From NCBI RefSeq assembly GCF_900101905.1, contig NZ_FNAJ01000019.1:1-64000 (forward strand): a stretch of DNA of 64,000 bases, in the 5' to 3' direction. The notes below the pieces were generated by a model. The model ran no database searches, had not been told where the DNA came from, and saw only the letters and a list, made by a program, of their open reading frames with translations. The position numbers and the translations under genes were made by a program. The first letter of the stretch is position 1; each line of letters starts with the position of its first letter. This document shows positions 38,360 through 47,410 of this stretch, piece by piece. Source of the stretch: Myxococcus virescens. GTDB taxonomy: Bacteria > Myxococcota > Myxococcia > Myxococcales > Myxococcaceae.

Positions 38360-39430
38360 CTACTTCGCGCGGCGCGAGTTCCGGCCGCTCAAGAGCGAGA
38401 GCGTCGAGAGAAGGCCCAGCACCGTCAGTCCGCCCCCGGCCTGGGTGCAGCCCTTCTTGGTGTCGACCGGCTCAGGGAGCGGGTCCTCGTTCACGATACC
38501 TCCGTCCTTCTCGGTCCCCCCGTCCATCTCGGTCCCCCCATCCGAGCATCCGCGCATCTGGCTCATTCCCACGTTCGCGGCCCGTGCCGCGCAGCTCAAC
38601 TCGAAGTCCACGCTCACGGGGGGAAGCGTGATGTTCGCGTGCTCCAGCGTCGCCTTGAGCGTGGCCCGGTGTCGTCCGGGCGGGAGGCTGTCGATGGGCG
38701 GCCGGTGGTAGGCGTCAGCGCAGCTCACGTAGTCGCAGAATGTATGGAGGAAGAGCAACTGCCGGTTGTATTCGTAGCGACGCGGCTCGAGGTTCTCCTC
38801 ACCGGTGGAGGTCAGCCCGCTGTGCTTCGCATACGACCAGGGCTCGCCGTCCACCTCCACCGTCCAATGCACCCACGGGAGGAACGGCACCAACTCTGGT
38901 GACGGCGTAAAGCGCAGCGTGGTGAAGTTTCCTTCCACCTGCCTGTCGCCGCAGCTCGAATCCCCGTACACGTTGAAGATACCCTGGCTCGGCGTGTCAA
39001 CCGTCAGGGTGCCGGTGGTCGTGGGTAGCGGGAGTGCGGGGCCGGCGGCGAAGGTCACGGACTCGGTCTGGGTTGGCTGGAACTGACAGACACCCTTTGC
39101 CTCGATGCGGTACGTGGTGCCTGGCACCAGCGGTGCGTCCGGGACCAGGACCTGCGTCTGATGCGCGCCCGGCGTGACGGTCGCGGGCACCTGCGTTCCA
39201 TCCGGCAACAGCAGCCGAACGGTGGAGGAATCCACGCTCTCCAGCAGCGGCGGCACTGTTACCAGTCCGGGGACGTTCGCGGGCACCACACCGCCATCCT
39301 CCGGGAGGGGAAATCGCACCCCCACCATGCAGTTGGGGGCGGCACAGGCGTGCGCCGACGTGGGAATGAGCGTTCCCATTCCCAGGAGGAACATCCCCAC
39401 CGTGCTCCATTTCCACGTGTGTTCGCGCAT
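38360..39430 (-). CDS. Exported protein with a MYXO-CTERM-like sorting end
   Basis: This is a 356-residue protein with a signal peptide (MREHTWKWSTVGMFLLGMGT, cleavage after SAHA). The body is beta-rich and Ig-like, including VPLLxS-type sandwiches (RLLLPDGTQVPATVTPGAHQ and LVPGTTYRIEAKG). A Gly/Asp/Glu-rich linker (CSDGGTEMDGGTEKDGG) leads to Cys, a hydrophobic helix and a basic end (GCTQAGGGLTVLGLLSTLSL, then RNSRRAK). That is the tripartite plan of MYXO-CTERM cell-surface anchors, although the Cys motif is not canonical. Probably surface-displayed; function unknown. Confidence 0.72.
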   Translation of the reverse strand: MREHTWKWSTVGMFLLGMGTLIPTSAHACAAPNCMVGVRFPLPEDGGVVPANVPGLVTVPPLLESVDSSTVRLLLPDGTQVPATVTPGAHQTQVLVPDAPLVPGTTYRIEAKGVCQFQPTQTESVTFAAGPALPLPTTTGTLTVDTPSQGIFNVYGDSSCGDRQVEGNFTTLRFTPSPELVPFLPWVHWTVEVDGEPWSYAKHSGLTSTGEENLEPRRYEYNRQLLFLHTFCDYVSCADAYHRPPIDSLPPGRHRATLKATLEHANITLPPVSVDFELSCAARAANVGMSQMRGCSDGGTEMDGGTEKDGGIVNEDPLPEPVDTKKGCTQAGGGLTVLGLLSTLSLLSGRNSRRAK

Positions 39431-39563
39431 GCCTCATTAGACACCGGAACCTGGGGATTGGGATATCACCCAGATGCGTTAGCAAACGCGTCATTTCATG
39501 CATCGTCTTGCAGAGGGGGCCCGAAGAATGGTGGGGCCTCAATGTCGAGCATGCGCGCGATAG

Positions 39564-39866
39564 GGGGGGCATCTGGAAGCCGCTCCGGACTACCGGATCC
39601 GGTTGCGCGGCGGGGGCCAGACGCTGCGATGGACCCGCATCGATTCCGACTGGGACCGCGCGGTCTTCGTTCGGGGAACGGCCACCGCTCCCCAAGTCCT
39701 GCCGCCGCTGTCCGCCCCCGAGGTCCGCGCCGTGGCGGACTCACCCGGCTCCGAGGCGTGGTGGGAGGCGGCACCCGGTTTCCCCCATGGAGTGGGGCTT
39801 TGGTCAGCCTCCGCTGCCACCGCACGCGCTGGCCGCCATGACGCGGTTCCTGTTCGCGTGGAATAG
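39564..39866 (+). pseudogene. Possible frameshifted gene fragment
   Basis: One frame reads like protein (APDYRIRLRGGGQTLRWTRI, then SDWDRAVFVRGTATAPQVLP and SEAWWEAAPGFPHGVGLW) after a stop at 39561-39563. From about 39795 another frame continues sensibly (GFGQPPLPPHALAAMTRFLF), suggesting a frameshift. No start or ribosome binding site was found. The remaining part of the 447-bp gap between the neighbouring minus-strand genes shows nothing. Confidence 0.35.
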
Positions 39867-39877
39867 GCACAGGCGCT

Positions 39878-42337
39878 TCAGGCCTCCGAGCGAAGCACGG
39901 TCATCGGGTCCACGCGCGAAGCACGACGGGCTGGCAGCCAGCTCGCGAGCAGCGCCACGCCGAGCAGGAGGAGCGCCACCACGAGGAAGACGAGCGGGTC
40001 CGTGGTGCTCACTCCGTACACGAGCCCCGCGAGCACCTGACTGAGCCCCAGGGCCCCCAGCACGCCGAGCACGATTCCCAGCCCCGCGAGCCGCGCCGCC
40101 TGCCGGAGCACCATCCCCAGCACGTCTTCCGTCGTCGCGCCCAGCGCGAAGCGGATACCGAATTCCCGCGTGCGCTGCGCCACCGCGTAGGACACGACGG
40201 CCGCGAGGCCCGCCACCGAGAGCATCAGCGCCATCGCACCGAAGGCGCCCAGCAGCAGGAGACTGAAGCGTCTGGGGGCGAGTGAGCCCGCGAGCAATCC
40301 CTCCACCGTGGACAGGCGCGAGGGCAGCTCGGGGGCAAGCTCTCGCAGCACCGGCAGCGCCGCGGTGACCAGGGCCGCGGAGCCCATTGGCCCGTGCACG
40401 GCGAGGTGGAAGCGGGAGGAGGCCCGCAGACGCTGCCGGGAGCCGCCATAGAACATGGGCCTGGGCGCGTCATCCAGCCCTTGCTCCCGCACGTCCCCCA
40501 CCACGCCGACAATGGTGAAGGGACGCAGGTTTCCGTCCATGTTGCCGAACTGAATGAGCTTGCCCAGCGGGTCCTCGTGGGGCCAGCGGGCCTTCGCGAG
40601 CGACTCGCTGATGACGGCCACGTGCGGCGCGTCGAAGGTGTCGCGCGCATCGAACAGACGCCCGCGCACGAGCGGGATGCCGAGCGCGGCGAAGTAGCCC
40701 TCGCTCGCCACGCGGAACTCGGCGGTGCCGGTGCGCTCGGGCTCGCGCGCCAGCCGCCCGAAGTCCTCGAAGTCCCCCACCTCGTCGGGGCGGTTGAGCA
40801 CGATGAAGGTGCCATCCCCCGCTGGGCTTCCCTCGAGCGGGAAGTTGCTCACGGCGCCCACCGCGCGCACGCCGGGCAGCGCCGCCAGTCGTGAGAGGAG
40901 GTGCTCCTGCAACTGCACGTTTTGCCGCCCCTGCGCCTCGTCCTTGGCCGGAGGGAGCACGAGGCTGAGCACCGCGACGTCCTCGGTGCGATACCCCGGG
41001 TCCAGCGAGAGCAGCCCCATCAGGCTCCGCCCGAGCAGCGCCGCGCCCACCAGGAGGACCAATGCGAGCGCGAGCTGCCCCACGACGAGGGCTCGGCGCG
41101 TGCGCTCGGCGCTCCCTCCTCCGCTGTGCGTGCGCCCGGCGCCCGCCAGCGCGGCCCCCGGGGGCTGCCGCGCCGCGCGCAGCGCCGTCAGCAACCCCAG
41201 CCCCAGTGCGAGCAGCAGCGAGAGCCCGAGGGAGAAGAGGAGCACCGTGGCGTTCACCCCCACCTCGTCGACCCGTGGCAGGTGGCCCGGCTCGGCCGCG
41301 AGCAGCGCGCGCACGCCCCAGGCGGAAAGCACGGCCCCCAGTGCGCCTCCCGCCAGTGACAGCAGGAGCGACTCCATGAGGAACCGCCGGGTCAACGCTC
41401 CGGGCCCCGCGCCCAGGGCCACGTGAATGGCGAGCTCCCGGGCACGGGTGGCCGCGCGGGCGAGCAGCAGGTTCGTGACGTTGGCGCCCGCCACCAGCAG
41501 CAGGAAGGCCGCGGCGCCCGCAAGCAGGTAGAGCGTGGACCGCACGCGTCCCACCAGGCTCTCTTGCAAGGGCTCCACGGCGATGTCATGCATCCGCGTG
41601 TCCTGGCCGTACTGGGCTTCGAGCTCGCGGGCGATGTGGGTGAGCTCCACTCGCGCGGCCTGGAGGTCGACGCCGTCCGCCAGCCTTCCCACCACCCGCC
41701 AGTTGTGTGCGGTGCGGCTGGGCAGGGGAGGCACCTGCTCTCGCGGAGCCCACAGCTGCGTGCCCACCGGGTAGTCGAAGGACTCGGGCATCACGCCCAC
41801 CACGGTGTACGCGCGCCCCTCGAAGGTGAGGGTGTCCGGCAGGGGCAGCGGCCGTGCGCCCAGGTAGCGCTTCCAGAAGGCGTGGCTCACCATCACCACG
41901 GGAGCACCTCCCGCCTGCTGCTCCTCCTCCGCGAAGAGGCGTCCCTGGACAGGCCGCACCGCGAAGGCGGGGAAGAAGTCGCGTGAGGCGAGCGCCAGCG
42001 TGGCGAAGGCCGGCTCGTCGGCGCCCGTGACGGCGACGCTCGCCGCTCCCGACACCTGGGCCAGCGCGGAGACGGTGCGAGCGCGCGTCCGCACATCCTC
42101 GAAGTTGGGGTCCGAGAACCGCATCGGATGGCCGTCCGCCGCGCGCTGGGAGAGCTCCACGAGGCGCTCGGGGCGCGGATAGGGCAGGGGACGCAGCAGA
42201 ACGCCTTCCACCACGCTGAAGAGCGCGGTGCTCGCTCCGATGCCCACCGCCAGCATCAGGACACACCCCAGCGTGAAGCCGGGGCTGCGGCCCAGCGAGC
42301 GCAGGCTTTGACGCAGTCCACCCAGAACGGAACCCAT
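39878..42337 (-). CDS. ADOP-type ABC transporter permease (MacB/FtsX family)
   Basis: This is an 819-residue inner-membrane permease of the duplicated-orphan-permease kind. The N-terminal unit has RSPGFTLGCVLMLAVGIGAS (first helix), the MacB periplasmic core with FSDPNFEDVRTR and VVGVMPESFDYPVG, and an FtsX triple helix near 270-400. The C-terminal unit repeats this, ending ASWLPARRASRVDPMTVLRS. Such proteins lack a neighbouring ATPase and are common in acidobacteria and myxobacteria. None is adjacent here either. The substrate is unknown; macrolide or lipoprotein export is only a family analogy. Confidence 0.92.
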   Translation of the reverse strand: MGSVLGGLRQSLRSLGRSPGFTLGCVLMLAVGIGASTALFSVVEGVLLRPLPYPRPERLVELSQRAADGHPMRFSDPNFEDVRTRARTVSALAQVSGAASVAVTGADEPAFATLALASRDFFPAFAVRPVQGRLFAEEEQQAGGAPVVMVSHAFWKRYLGARPLPLPDTLTFEGRAYTVVGVMPESFDYPVGTQLWAPREQVPPLPSRTAHNWRVVGRLADGVDLQAARVELTHIARELEAQYGQDTRMHDIAVEPLQESLVGRVRSTLYLLAGAAAFLLLVAGANVTNLLLARAATRARELAIHVALGAGPGALTRRFLMESLLLSLAGGALGAVLSAWGVRALLAAEPGHLPRVDEVGVNATVLLFSLGLSLLLALGLGLLTALRAARQPPGAALAGAGRTHSGGGSAERTRRALVVGQLALALVLLVGAALLGRSLMGLLSLDPGYRTEDVAVLSLVLPPAKDEAQGRQNVQLQEHLLSRLAALPGVRAVGAVSNFPLEGSPAGDGTFIVLNRPDEVGDFEDFGRLAREPERTGTAEFRVASEGYFAALGIPLVRGRLFDARDTFDAPHVAVISESLAKARWPHEDPLGKLIQFGNMDGNLRPFTIVGVVGDVREQGLDDAPRPMFYGGSRQRLRASSRFHLAVHGPMGSAALVTAALPVLRELAPELPSRLSTVEGLLAGSLAPRRFSLLLLGAFGAMALMLSVAGLAAVVSYAVAQRTREFGIRFALGATTEDVLGMVLRQAARLAGLGIVLGVLGALGLSQVLAGLVYGVSTTDPLVFLVVALLLLGVALLASWLPARRASRVDPMTVLRSEA

Positions 42338-42526
42338 CGCGGCGTCTCCTGAAGCCGGTCGGCGGCTTCAGGAGCGGCTACGTTCGGGCCGGCGGACGAT
42401 TGCGTGTCCCCTGCTCAGCCACCAGGCCCCTGGTCGTCACGAACAGGGGCATCCAGCGCGGGTTGGCGTCTCCGGCCTGAACGGGCCCGGGCGAGCGTCA
42501 TTCTCCCGCCCTGGGCCACGCCGCGC

Positions 42527-44974
42527 TCAGGGCGCCACGTATACGCGCGCCACCACCTCGGTCGTGTTGCCCGCGGCGTCCGTGGCCCGGACGTGGACGA
42601 GCGACCAGTCGCGGTGCACCAGGTCCACCGTGTGCCGCAGCACGTTGCTGCCCGCGGGCACGTCCTCCGTCACGAACCCCTGGGTCACCACCGTAGCGGG
42701 GCTGGCGTCCTGCTGCTGGATGACCATCGTGACGACCGGGTCGGGGTTGGTCTCCTGCTCGGTGGGCGACAGGATGACGAGCACCGGCGGCGTGAAGTCC
42801 GCGGACACCGTCTGCTCGCGCCACGTCACGTGCCCCAGCGCGTCCACGACGCTCAGCCGGACCACGTGTGTCCCCTCCGTGAGGTGAAGCTGGGTGGAGA
42901 CGTAGCCGCCGCCCGCGTCGGGCATGACGGGGATGGGCGCGCCGCCATCCACGGTGAAGTACGCGGAGACGATGCCCGTGCTGCTGCCACCCGCGGTGGC
43001 CCAGCCGCACGCCTTGAGAGAGGTCCCGTTCGTGTAGCGGGGCAGACCGCACATCGTGAGCTCCGACGCCCAGCCGAGCACCACCTGGGCGCTGTCGGTG
43101 GCGGTCGCGGTGCCGTCATGGGTGGTCAGCGACACGGTGACGGTGCCGGCCCCGTCACACTGGATGCTCGAGACCGGGGCTGAAGGCGACCCGAAGGTGC
43201 AGTGCACGCCCGGGGGCGCCACATAGCTCCAGGCATAGGTGAGCGGGTCACCATCCGGGTCCGAGGCCGAGCCCCGCAGCGTCAACTGCTGGGAGGCCAT
43301 GCCCTCCAGGTCGGGCCCGGCATCCACGATGGGCGGGGCATTGGGCTTCGTCCAGGTCACCTGCACCTGGTCGGTCACCGAGCCGATGCTCGCGGTCACC
43401 ACATCCTCGCCGGGTGCGGTGCCCTCGAAGCAGAACTCGGCCTGCCCGTCGGCGGTGGTGTTCACGGAGGCCACGGCGGAGTTCACTCCGGACGCAGCGA
43501 AGTCCACTCGCACGCCCGCGAGCGGCCGGTCCGCGGCGTCCCGGACCGTGGCCGTCACGCAGTAGAGGTCCCCGACGACGGCGATCCCCTCTCTGGGCGA
43601 CAGCGTGAGCTTGCTCACCTCCGCCACGGGCGCCAGGGCCATTCCTCCCGGGTAGCCATAGGAGTCGTAGGCATCGAACCCATAGAGCATGACGCCGAAG
43701 GGCTGCGGCGCGGACAGGTGGTGCGCCCCCAGCGCGACGGGGAGCTGGGCCCCCGAGAAGCCGCTGGCCCCGATGGCCTGGAACTGGCTCGCCGGGATGA
43801 GCGCTCCGTCCAGCATCACCTCGGCCACGACGCCGTTGGGAACCACGATGTTGGCGAAGTTGCTGCGGAACCCCGAGCTCGGCGTGGTGACGGTGTACTG
43901 GGCGGCGAACTGCTCGAAGGGCGGCACCAACATCATGAACGGGTCGGACGGGATGCCATCGAAGCCCGAGCCATTGGAGTACTGCGTCACGAGGATGGGC
44001 TCGTTGGCGGTGATGCTCGCCGAGCCCTGGATGTTCGTCTGGAACACCTGGCCGCGCTGGAGCTGCGCCACCACCGCGCCGTTGAGGCTCACCTGCGTGC
44101 CGTCCCTGGCGGCCGCGAAGCGGAAGGTGTCCCCGCCGAGGCGTGTGGCCAGCGGCACGGTCACGAAGCGCCGCCCCCACGTCGAGGTCGGGGGGAGCTG
44201 CTCCACCAGGTAGTCACAGGCGATGGTGGTGCCATCCGGGATGTTGGCGCACTGATGCCCGCCGAAGACCGCCACCGGGCGCGTGGCGTGAACGAGCGTT
44301 CCGGAGACGTCCGAGGGCGCGGCCGCCGTGCTGCGAAGCTGGTACGCCTGCCCCTTGTTCAGCGCCACCTGGAAGGGCACTCCCGCGGCGTGGTTGCCCA
44401 CCCCACTCGCGGGAGTGATGGTCACCTCTGTCGCGTCCTCCGTGGCCACGACAGAGAACTGCGAGCCGTTGAGGACGTTGACGTTCGGATAGGCCTGCAC
44501 CACGTAGTCCGTGCCCAGGCTCGCGGTGGGCAGGCCCAGGAACGCATCCGTCGTTTGCAGGAGCCGGTTGAGCCCATACACGGAGATGTCCGCGCCCGCG
44601 GTGACGTGGATGCCCTTGGGCTCCACGCCATCCACGGCCACCTGTGCCACCGAGGAGGGCAGCGCCACCGCCGTCACCTGCCCCGGCGTCACCGAGAAGT
44701 CGAAGGACAGCCCCTGGCCCGGAACGCGAACCTGCCCCGTCGTCGCCGTGTCACCGGCGATGAACAACGTGAGCACCGCAGTGGCCTGGTAGTTCCCCGG
44801 GAAGGCCAGCCAGAACTCGCGGCCCCGACTGGTCGCCTTGCTCAGTTCGTGCACGCGGGCATCGTCCTTGCTCGCGAGCCCTTCTGGAGCCTGTTCCCGA
44901 GAGGACTCCTCCACACACCCCATCATCAAACCGCTGACCGCAGCCACCAGGGCCAGACCGGCCTTCATCCGCAT
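42527..44974 (-). CDS. Large lipoprotein with IgGFc-binding-type, Ig-like and PKD domains
   Basis: This is an 815-residue lipoprotein (lipobox LMMGC from the ATG at 44974, AGGGGG upstream). Residues about 45-420 match the IgGFc-binding N-terminal type domain found in mucin-like proteins and many bacterial surface proteins (GREFWLAFPGNYQATAVLTL, EDATEVTITPASGVG, PVAVFGGHQCANIPDGTT). Then comes a Big_1-like Ig domain (YCVTATVRDAADRPLAGVRV), a PKD-like domain (DAGPDLEGMASQQLTLRGSA) and a further sandwich with an Ig-like end (DFTPPVLVILSP). It is likely an outer-surface adhesin. It is upstream of the ADOP gene on the same strand with a 189-bp gap. Confidence 0.85.
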   Translation of the reverse strand: MRMKAGLALVAAVSGLMMGCVEESSREQAPEGLASKDDARVHELSKATSRGREFWLAFPGNYQATAVLTLFIAGDTATTGQVRVPGQGLSFDFSVTPGQVTAVALPSSVAQVAVDGVEPKGIHVTAGADISVYGLNRLLQTTDAFLGLPTASLGTDYVVQAYPNVNVLNGSQFSVVATEDATEVTITPASGVGNHAAGVPFQVALNKGQAYQLRSTAAAPSDVSGTLVHATRPVAVFGGHQCANIPDGTTIACDYLVEQLPPTSTWGRRFVTVPLATRLGGDTFRFAAARDGTQVSLNGAVVAQLQRGQVFQTNIQGSASITANEPILVTQYSNGSGFDGIPSDPFMMLVPPFEQFAAQYTVTTPSSGFRSNFANIVVPNGVVAEVMLDGALIPASQFQAIGASGFSGAQLPVALGAHHLSAPQPFGVMLYGFDAYDSYGYPGGMALAPVAEVSKLTLSPREGIAVVGDLYCVTATVRDAADRPLAGVRVDFAASGVNSAVASVNTTADGQAEFCFEGTAPGEDVVTASIGSVTDQVQVTWTKPNAPPIVDAGPDLEGMASQQLTLRGSASDPDGDPLTYAWSYVAPPGVHCTFGSPSAPVSSIQCDGAGTVTVSLTTHDGTATATDSAQVVLGWASELTMCGLPRYTNGTSLKACGWATAGGSSTGIVSAYFTVDGGAPIPVMPDAGGGYVSTQLHLTEGTHVVRLSVVDALGHVTWREQTVSADFTPPVLVILSPTEQETNPDPVVTMVIQQQDASPATVVTQGFVTEDVPAGSNVLRHTVDLVHRDWSLVHVRATDAAGNTTEVVARVYVAP

Positions 44975-45159
44975 GAGCACACAACCCCCTCTGTTCTTCT
45001 TGATGAAACGGCTGTTCATTTCTGTTCAGGTATGTCGAAAGACAAAACCTGGGACAGGCACAGCGAGCCTATTCCTGCCGCGTCAAGACACGCGACGCGG
45101 CGAAACAGGGAGCGGGCCCTTTCCAACGTTCAGCTCAGCCCTGACTTTGTAAGGGATGA

Positions 45160-46167
45160 TTAGAACTGCGGCACTCCGCCCGCGGACCACACGGACACGA
45201 TCTGATTGGGAAGAGCCCACATGCTACCGAGGTCGAGTTCGTCGTCCCCGGCATAGCCCTTCTCCAAGGCGGTCAAGAGGCTCGTGAATCCGGCGGTGAG
45301 CTGCTGCTGCGCGGCCGCGAGCCCACTGCCCCCAGTGGCGGGATAGGTCTCCAGCGGGCCGCCGAACTTCAGCATTGCCTGCACCATCCGGAATCGCGCG
45401 AAATGGCTGAACTGATCCTCCAGGTCGTTGGCATCCTCGGGGCGGAGCTCTGCGTCGATGATGGGGCCCAGGTTGCCCTCGCCCTGCCCGACGATGGCCT
45501 GGAGCACCTCATTCGCCTGTTTCAGCGCGGTGCGGCTGTCACCGCCGATGGTGCTGCTGAACCTGGTGTAGTCGTCTCTTATGTATTGCGGGTTGGCGAA
45601 TTCGCTCTTCTGCCGGTGGTCCGCGTCGGGCTGGTAGAGGTCGTTCCAGCGCTGATGGATGCCCTGCTCGATGGCCTTGTAGAACTGACCGATGGAATCG
45701 TAGACATCTTGCGGCCCGTTCGGCGCGCCATCGGACTTTGGCTCGGGGGTCTCGATGGCGGCCAGGAGGGACATCTGCTCAGGGTTCACCGGCCCGAGCT
45801 TCACGGGCTTGTTGACCGCGATCCAGGACGGGAACCGGTCATACCGCGGCGCCCAGTCGCCCGTGAACTTCGGCGAGTATCCCTTGGGCGCGAACAGCGC
45901 ATTGAAGAGGTTGCTGGCCAGCTCGAGGTGCAGCATCTCCTGCACGACGACCGAGTAGATGTTGTTGAAGGCGAGCTGCTCCCGGCTTCGATTGGGGTTC
46001 TTCTTTCCGCGAACGGTCACCTGCTTGGGTGGGGTATCAGCGTCCGTGCCGGGAACCTGCAAGGAATAGGCGGCCGTCAGATAGAGGGGGATGGTCCACA
46101 GCTCCAGGTAGACGGCTTTCTGGAGATGATCGAGGAGGGCTGCGTCGGTCCAGGTCTTGTTTTGCAC
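45160..46167 (-). CDS. Ferritin-like domain protein (VioB/PF12902 type)
   Basis: This is a 335-residue protein starting at GTG. The N-terminal about 230 residues form a ferritin-like four-helix bundle: DHLQKAVYLELWTIPLYLTA supplies a Glu ligand and SVVVQEMLHLELASNLFNAL supplies the E-x-x-H pair, so a di-metal site is expected. This family occurs alone or on multi-domain enzymes such as VioB. The C-terminal helices are variable. An enzyme or metal-storage role is possible, with no way to choose by eye. It has a palindromic region 150-180 bp upstream. Confidence 0.82.
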   Translation of the reverse strand: MQNKTWTDAALLDHLQKAVYLELWTIPLYLTAAYSLQVPGTDADTPPKQVTVRGKKNPNRSREQLAFNNIYSVVVQEMLHLELASNLFNALFAPKGYSPKFTGDWAPRYDRFPSWIAVNKPVKLGPVNPEQMSLLAAIETPEPKSDGAPNGPQDVYDSIGQFYKAIEQGIHQRWNDLYQPDADHRQKSEFANPQYIRDDYTRFSSTIGGDSRTALKQANEVLQAIVGQGEGNLGPIIDAELRPEDANDLEDQFSHFARFRMVQAMLKFGGPLETYPATGGSGLAAAQQQLTAGFTSLLTALEKGYAGDDELDLGSMWALPNQIVSVWSAGGVPQF

Positions 46168-46315
46168 AGGGAGCTCTGAGGTTGATATGAGGTGCCGTGG
46201 ATGGATGCGCAGGCGACGAGAGCAATGTTCGCGCCAGGGCCTGCGGAGGAACGGCTCCAGTCATTTCAACTCTTTGCGGTGAAGCCAGTCTCCGAGTGTC
46301 AGGGGAATCCCGTGT

Positions 46316-46348
46316 CACTGACACGTCAGTGACGGAGGCTGACGTGTC
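46316..46348. promoter_or_regulatory. Overlapping palindromes between aadA and the ferritin-like gene
   Basis: CACTGAC-AC-GTCAGTG (46316-46331) is a perfect inverted repeat. It overlaps GACACGTCA (46320-46328) and TGACGTGTC (46340-46348), a second perfect pair 11 bp apart. The site lies 100 bp past the aadA stop and 150 bp before the ferritin-like start. It could be a terminator of aadA or an operator for the downstream gene. Confidence 0.45.
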
Positions 46349-46410
46349 CGACCACTTTGCGCTGGGCGTGGAGCTCGTACTCGCCCGCCGCGCTCACTCG
46401 CCTTGGCGCG

Positions 46411-46447
46411 CTCAGGACGCAGCGACCGGATTTTGGGTAGGCACAGG
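46411..46447. repeat. Short interspersed repeat, copy R1
   Basis: This is the first of four copies of a sequence whose core reads CTCAGGACGCAGCGACCGGA here, followed by a TTTTGGGTAGGCACAGG tail. It begins directly after the aadA stop codon. Other copies are at 48908, 53311 and 55855, all in the same orientation. Confidence 0.6.
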
Positions 46448-46448
46448 T

Positions 46449-47267
46449 TCAGCGAGCTGCCGGATTGTCGGGCTGCAATTCCAAATACAATCGCTCGATG
46501 GTCGCCTTGGCACAGTGTACGAACGCGTCGACTTCCGGGCCTCTCCTGGCCAGGTCGTCCTGCGTCTCTCCAAGGTAAGACGTCCGCGCACTGCGCACGA
46601 CACCCTGATGTTCATTCGGCAGGCGTTCAATGACCCACTGGGCCGCAACGTCCTTGGGGGCGATTCCCCCCGTCGACAGGCTGAACCAGATGCGAGCCAG
46701 CGCAAGCACCACGGTCCTTTCGTCCCCGCGCCAGTCCGCAGGTTCGTTCCATTGGAGAACGGTGTCGTAGAACGCTCTCGCCAGATCGGTTCGGGGCACG
46801 GGGTCGAAAATGTCGGTTGCTGGCGCGCCCAACAGGCAGATGCTGTGCCTCCTTGCCTTCGCCAGCAAGATTGCCAGGTCGGGGTCCACGATGGCCGGCT
46901 GGACACGGCCTGCTTCCAGTTCTCCGCGCAACCATTCCCCGAATTGAAGTTCGCGCGACGGCGGGTAGCGCCAAGGGACGACCGCATCCCGGACGACAAC
47001 GGTCACTTCGAGAGGGCGGAGCGATTCATGCGTCACTGGCCATGCCGAGACCGACAACAACTCCTTGCTCAGCGCGTGTCGAACGGCTTCAGTCAATGGG
47101 GCGCTGACGGTGACCAGCAAATCGATGTCGCTGTGGGGTTTCAGCCCCCCATCAACTGTTGAGCCGAAGAGGTGGATGGCCTGCAGCGAACTGGCGAGGT
47201 GACGGCCAATCACTGCGCAGGCGCTTGAAACCTGGTGCGTGATTTCAGTCGGTACGGATGCGCTCAT
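46449..47267 (-). CDS. aadA: Aminoglycoside 3''(9)-O-adenylyltransferase, ANT(3'')
   Basis: This is a 272-residue enzyme that adenylylates streptomycin and spectinomycin. It aligns without gaps with integron and Salmonella AadA through residue 182: GSTVDGGLKPHSDIDLLV has Asp47 and Asp49 for metal, Glu87 is the catalytic base (LEVTVVV), and Trp112 (LQFGEWLR), Trp173, Asp178 and Asp182 (GDERTVV) line the drug pocket. No integrase or attC site is visible, so this is a chromosomal copy. I start at MSASVPTEI (47267). It is flanked by repeat R1 and an S33 hydrolase gene. Confidence 0.93.
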   Translation of the reverse strand: MSASVPTEITHQVSSACAVIGRHLASSLQAIHLFGSTVDGGLKPHSDIDLLVTVSAPLTEAVRHALSKELLSVSAWPVTHESLRPLEVTVVVRDAVVPWRYPPSRELQFGEWLRGELEAGRVQPAIVDPDLAILLAKARRHSICLLGAPATDIFDPVPRTDLARAFYDTVLQWNEPADWRGDERTVVLALARIWFSLSTGGIAPKDVAAQWVIERLPNEHQGVVRSARTSYLGETQDDLARRGPEVDAFVHCAKATIERLYLELQPDNPAAR

Positions 47268-47410
47268 GTTGGCCACCACGGGTAGGGTCCTCGGCTCTAC
47301 AGTCGTAGTTCGGAAGATGCCCCATGCGCTCCCTGGTTGAAAGAACAGGGGACGAGGCTTCCCCTGTCGTCAACACTCAAGGCAGCCTCTCTTCCTCGCT
47401 GTGGCCTGCG

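Noticed and set aside
39778..39795. A programmed ribosomal frameshift in the fragment at 39564-39866
   Set aside because: A plausible slippery run is present, but with no start, no known homologue and no downstream stimulatory structure I treat it as ordinary gene decay.
45040..45075. A fifth copy of the short interspersed repeat
   Set aside because: Only the GGGACAGGCACAG tail matches; the CGCAGCGACCGA core is absent, so I did not count it.
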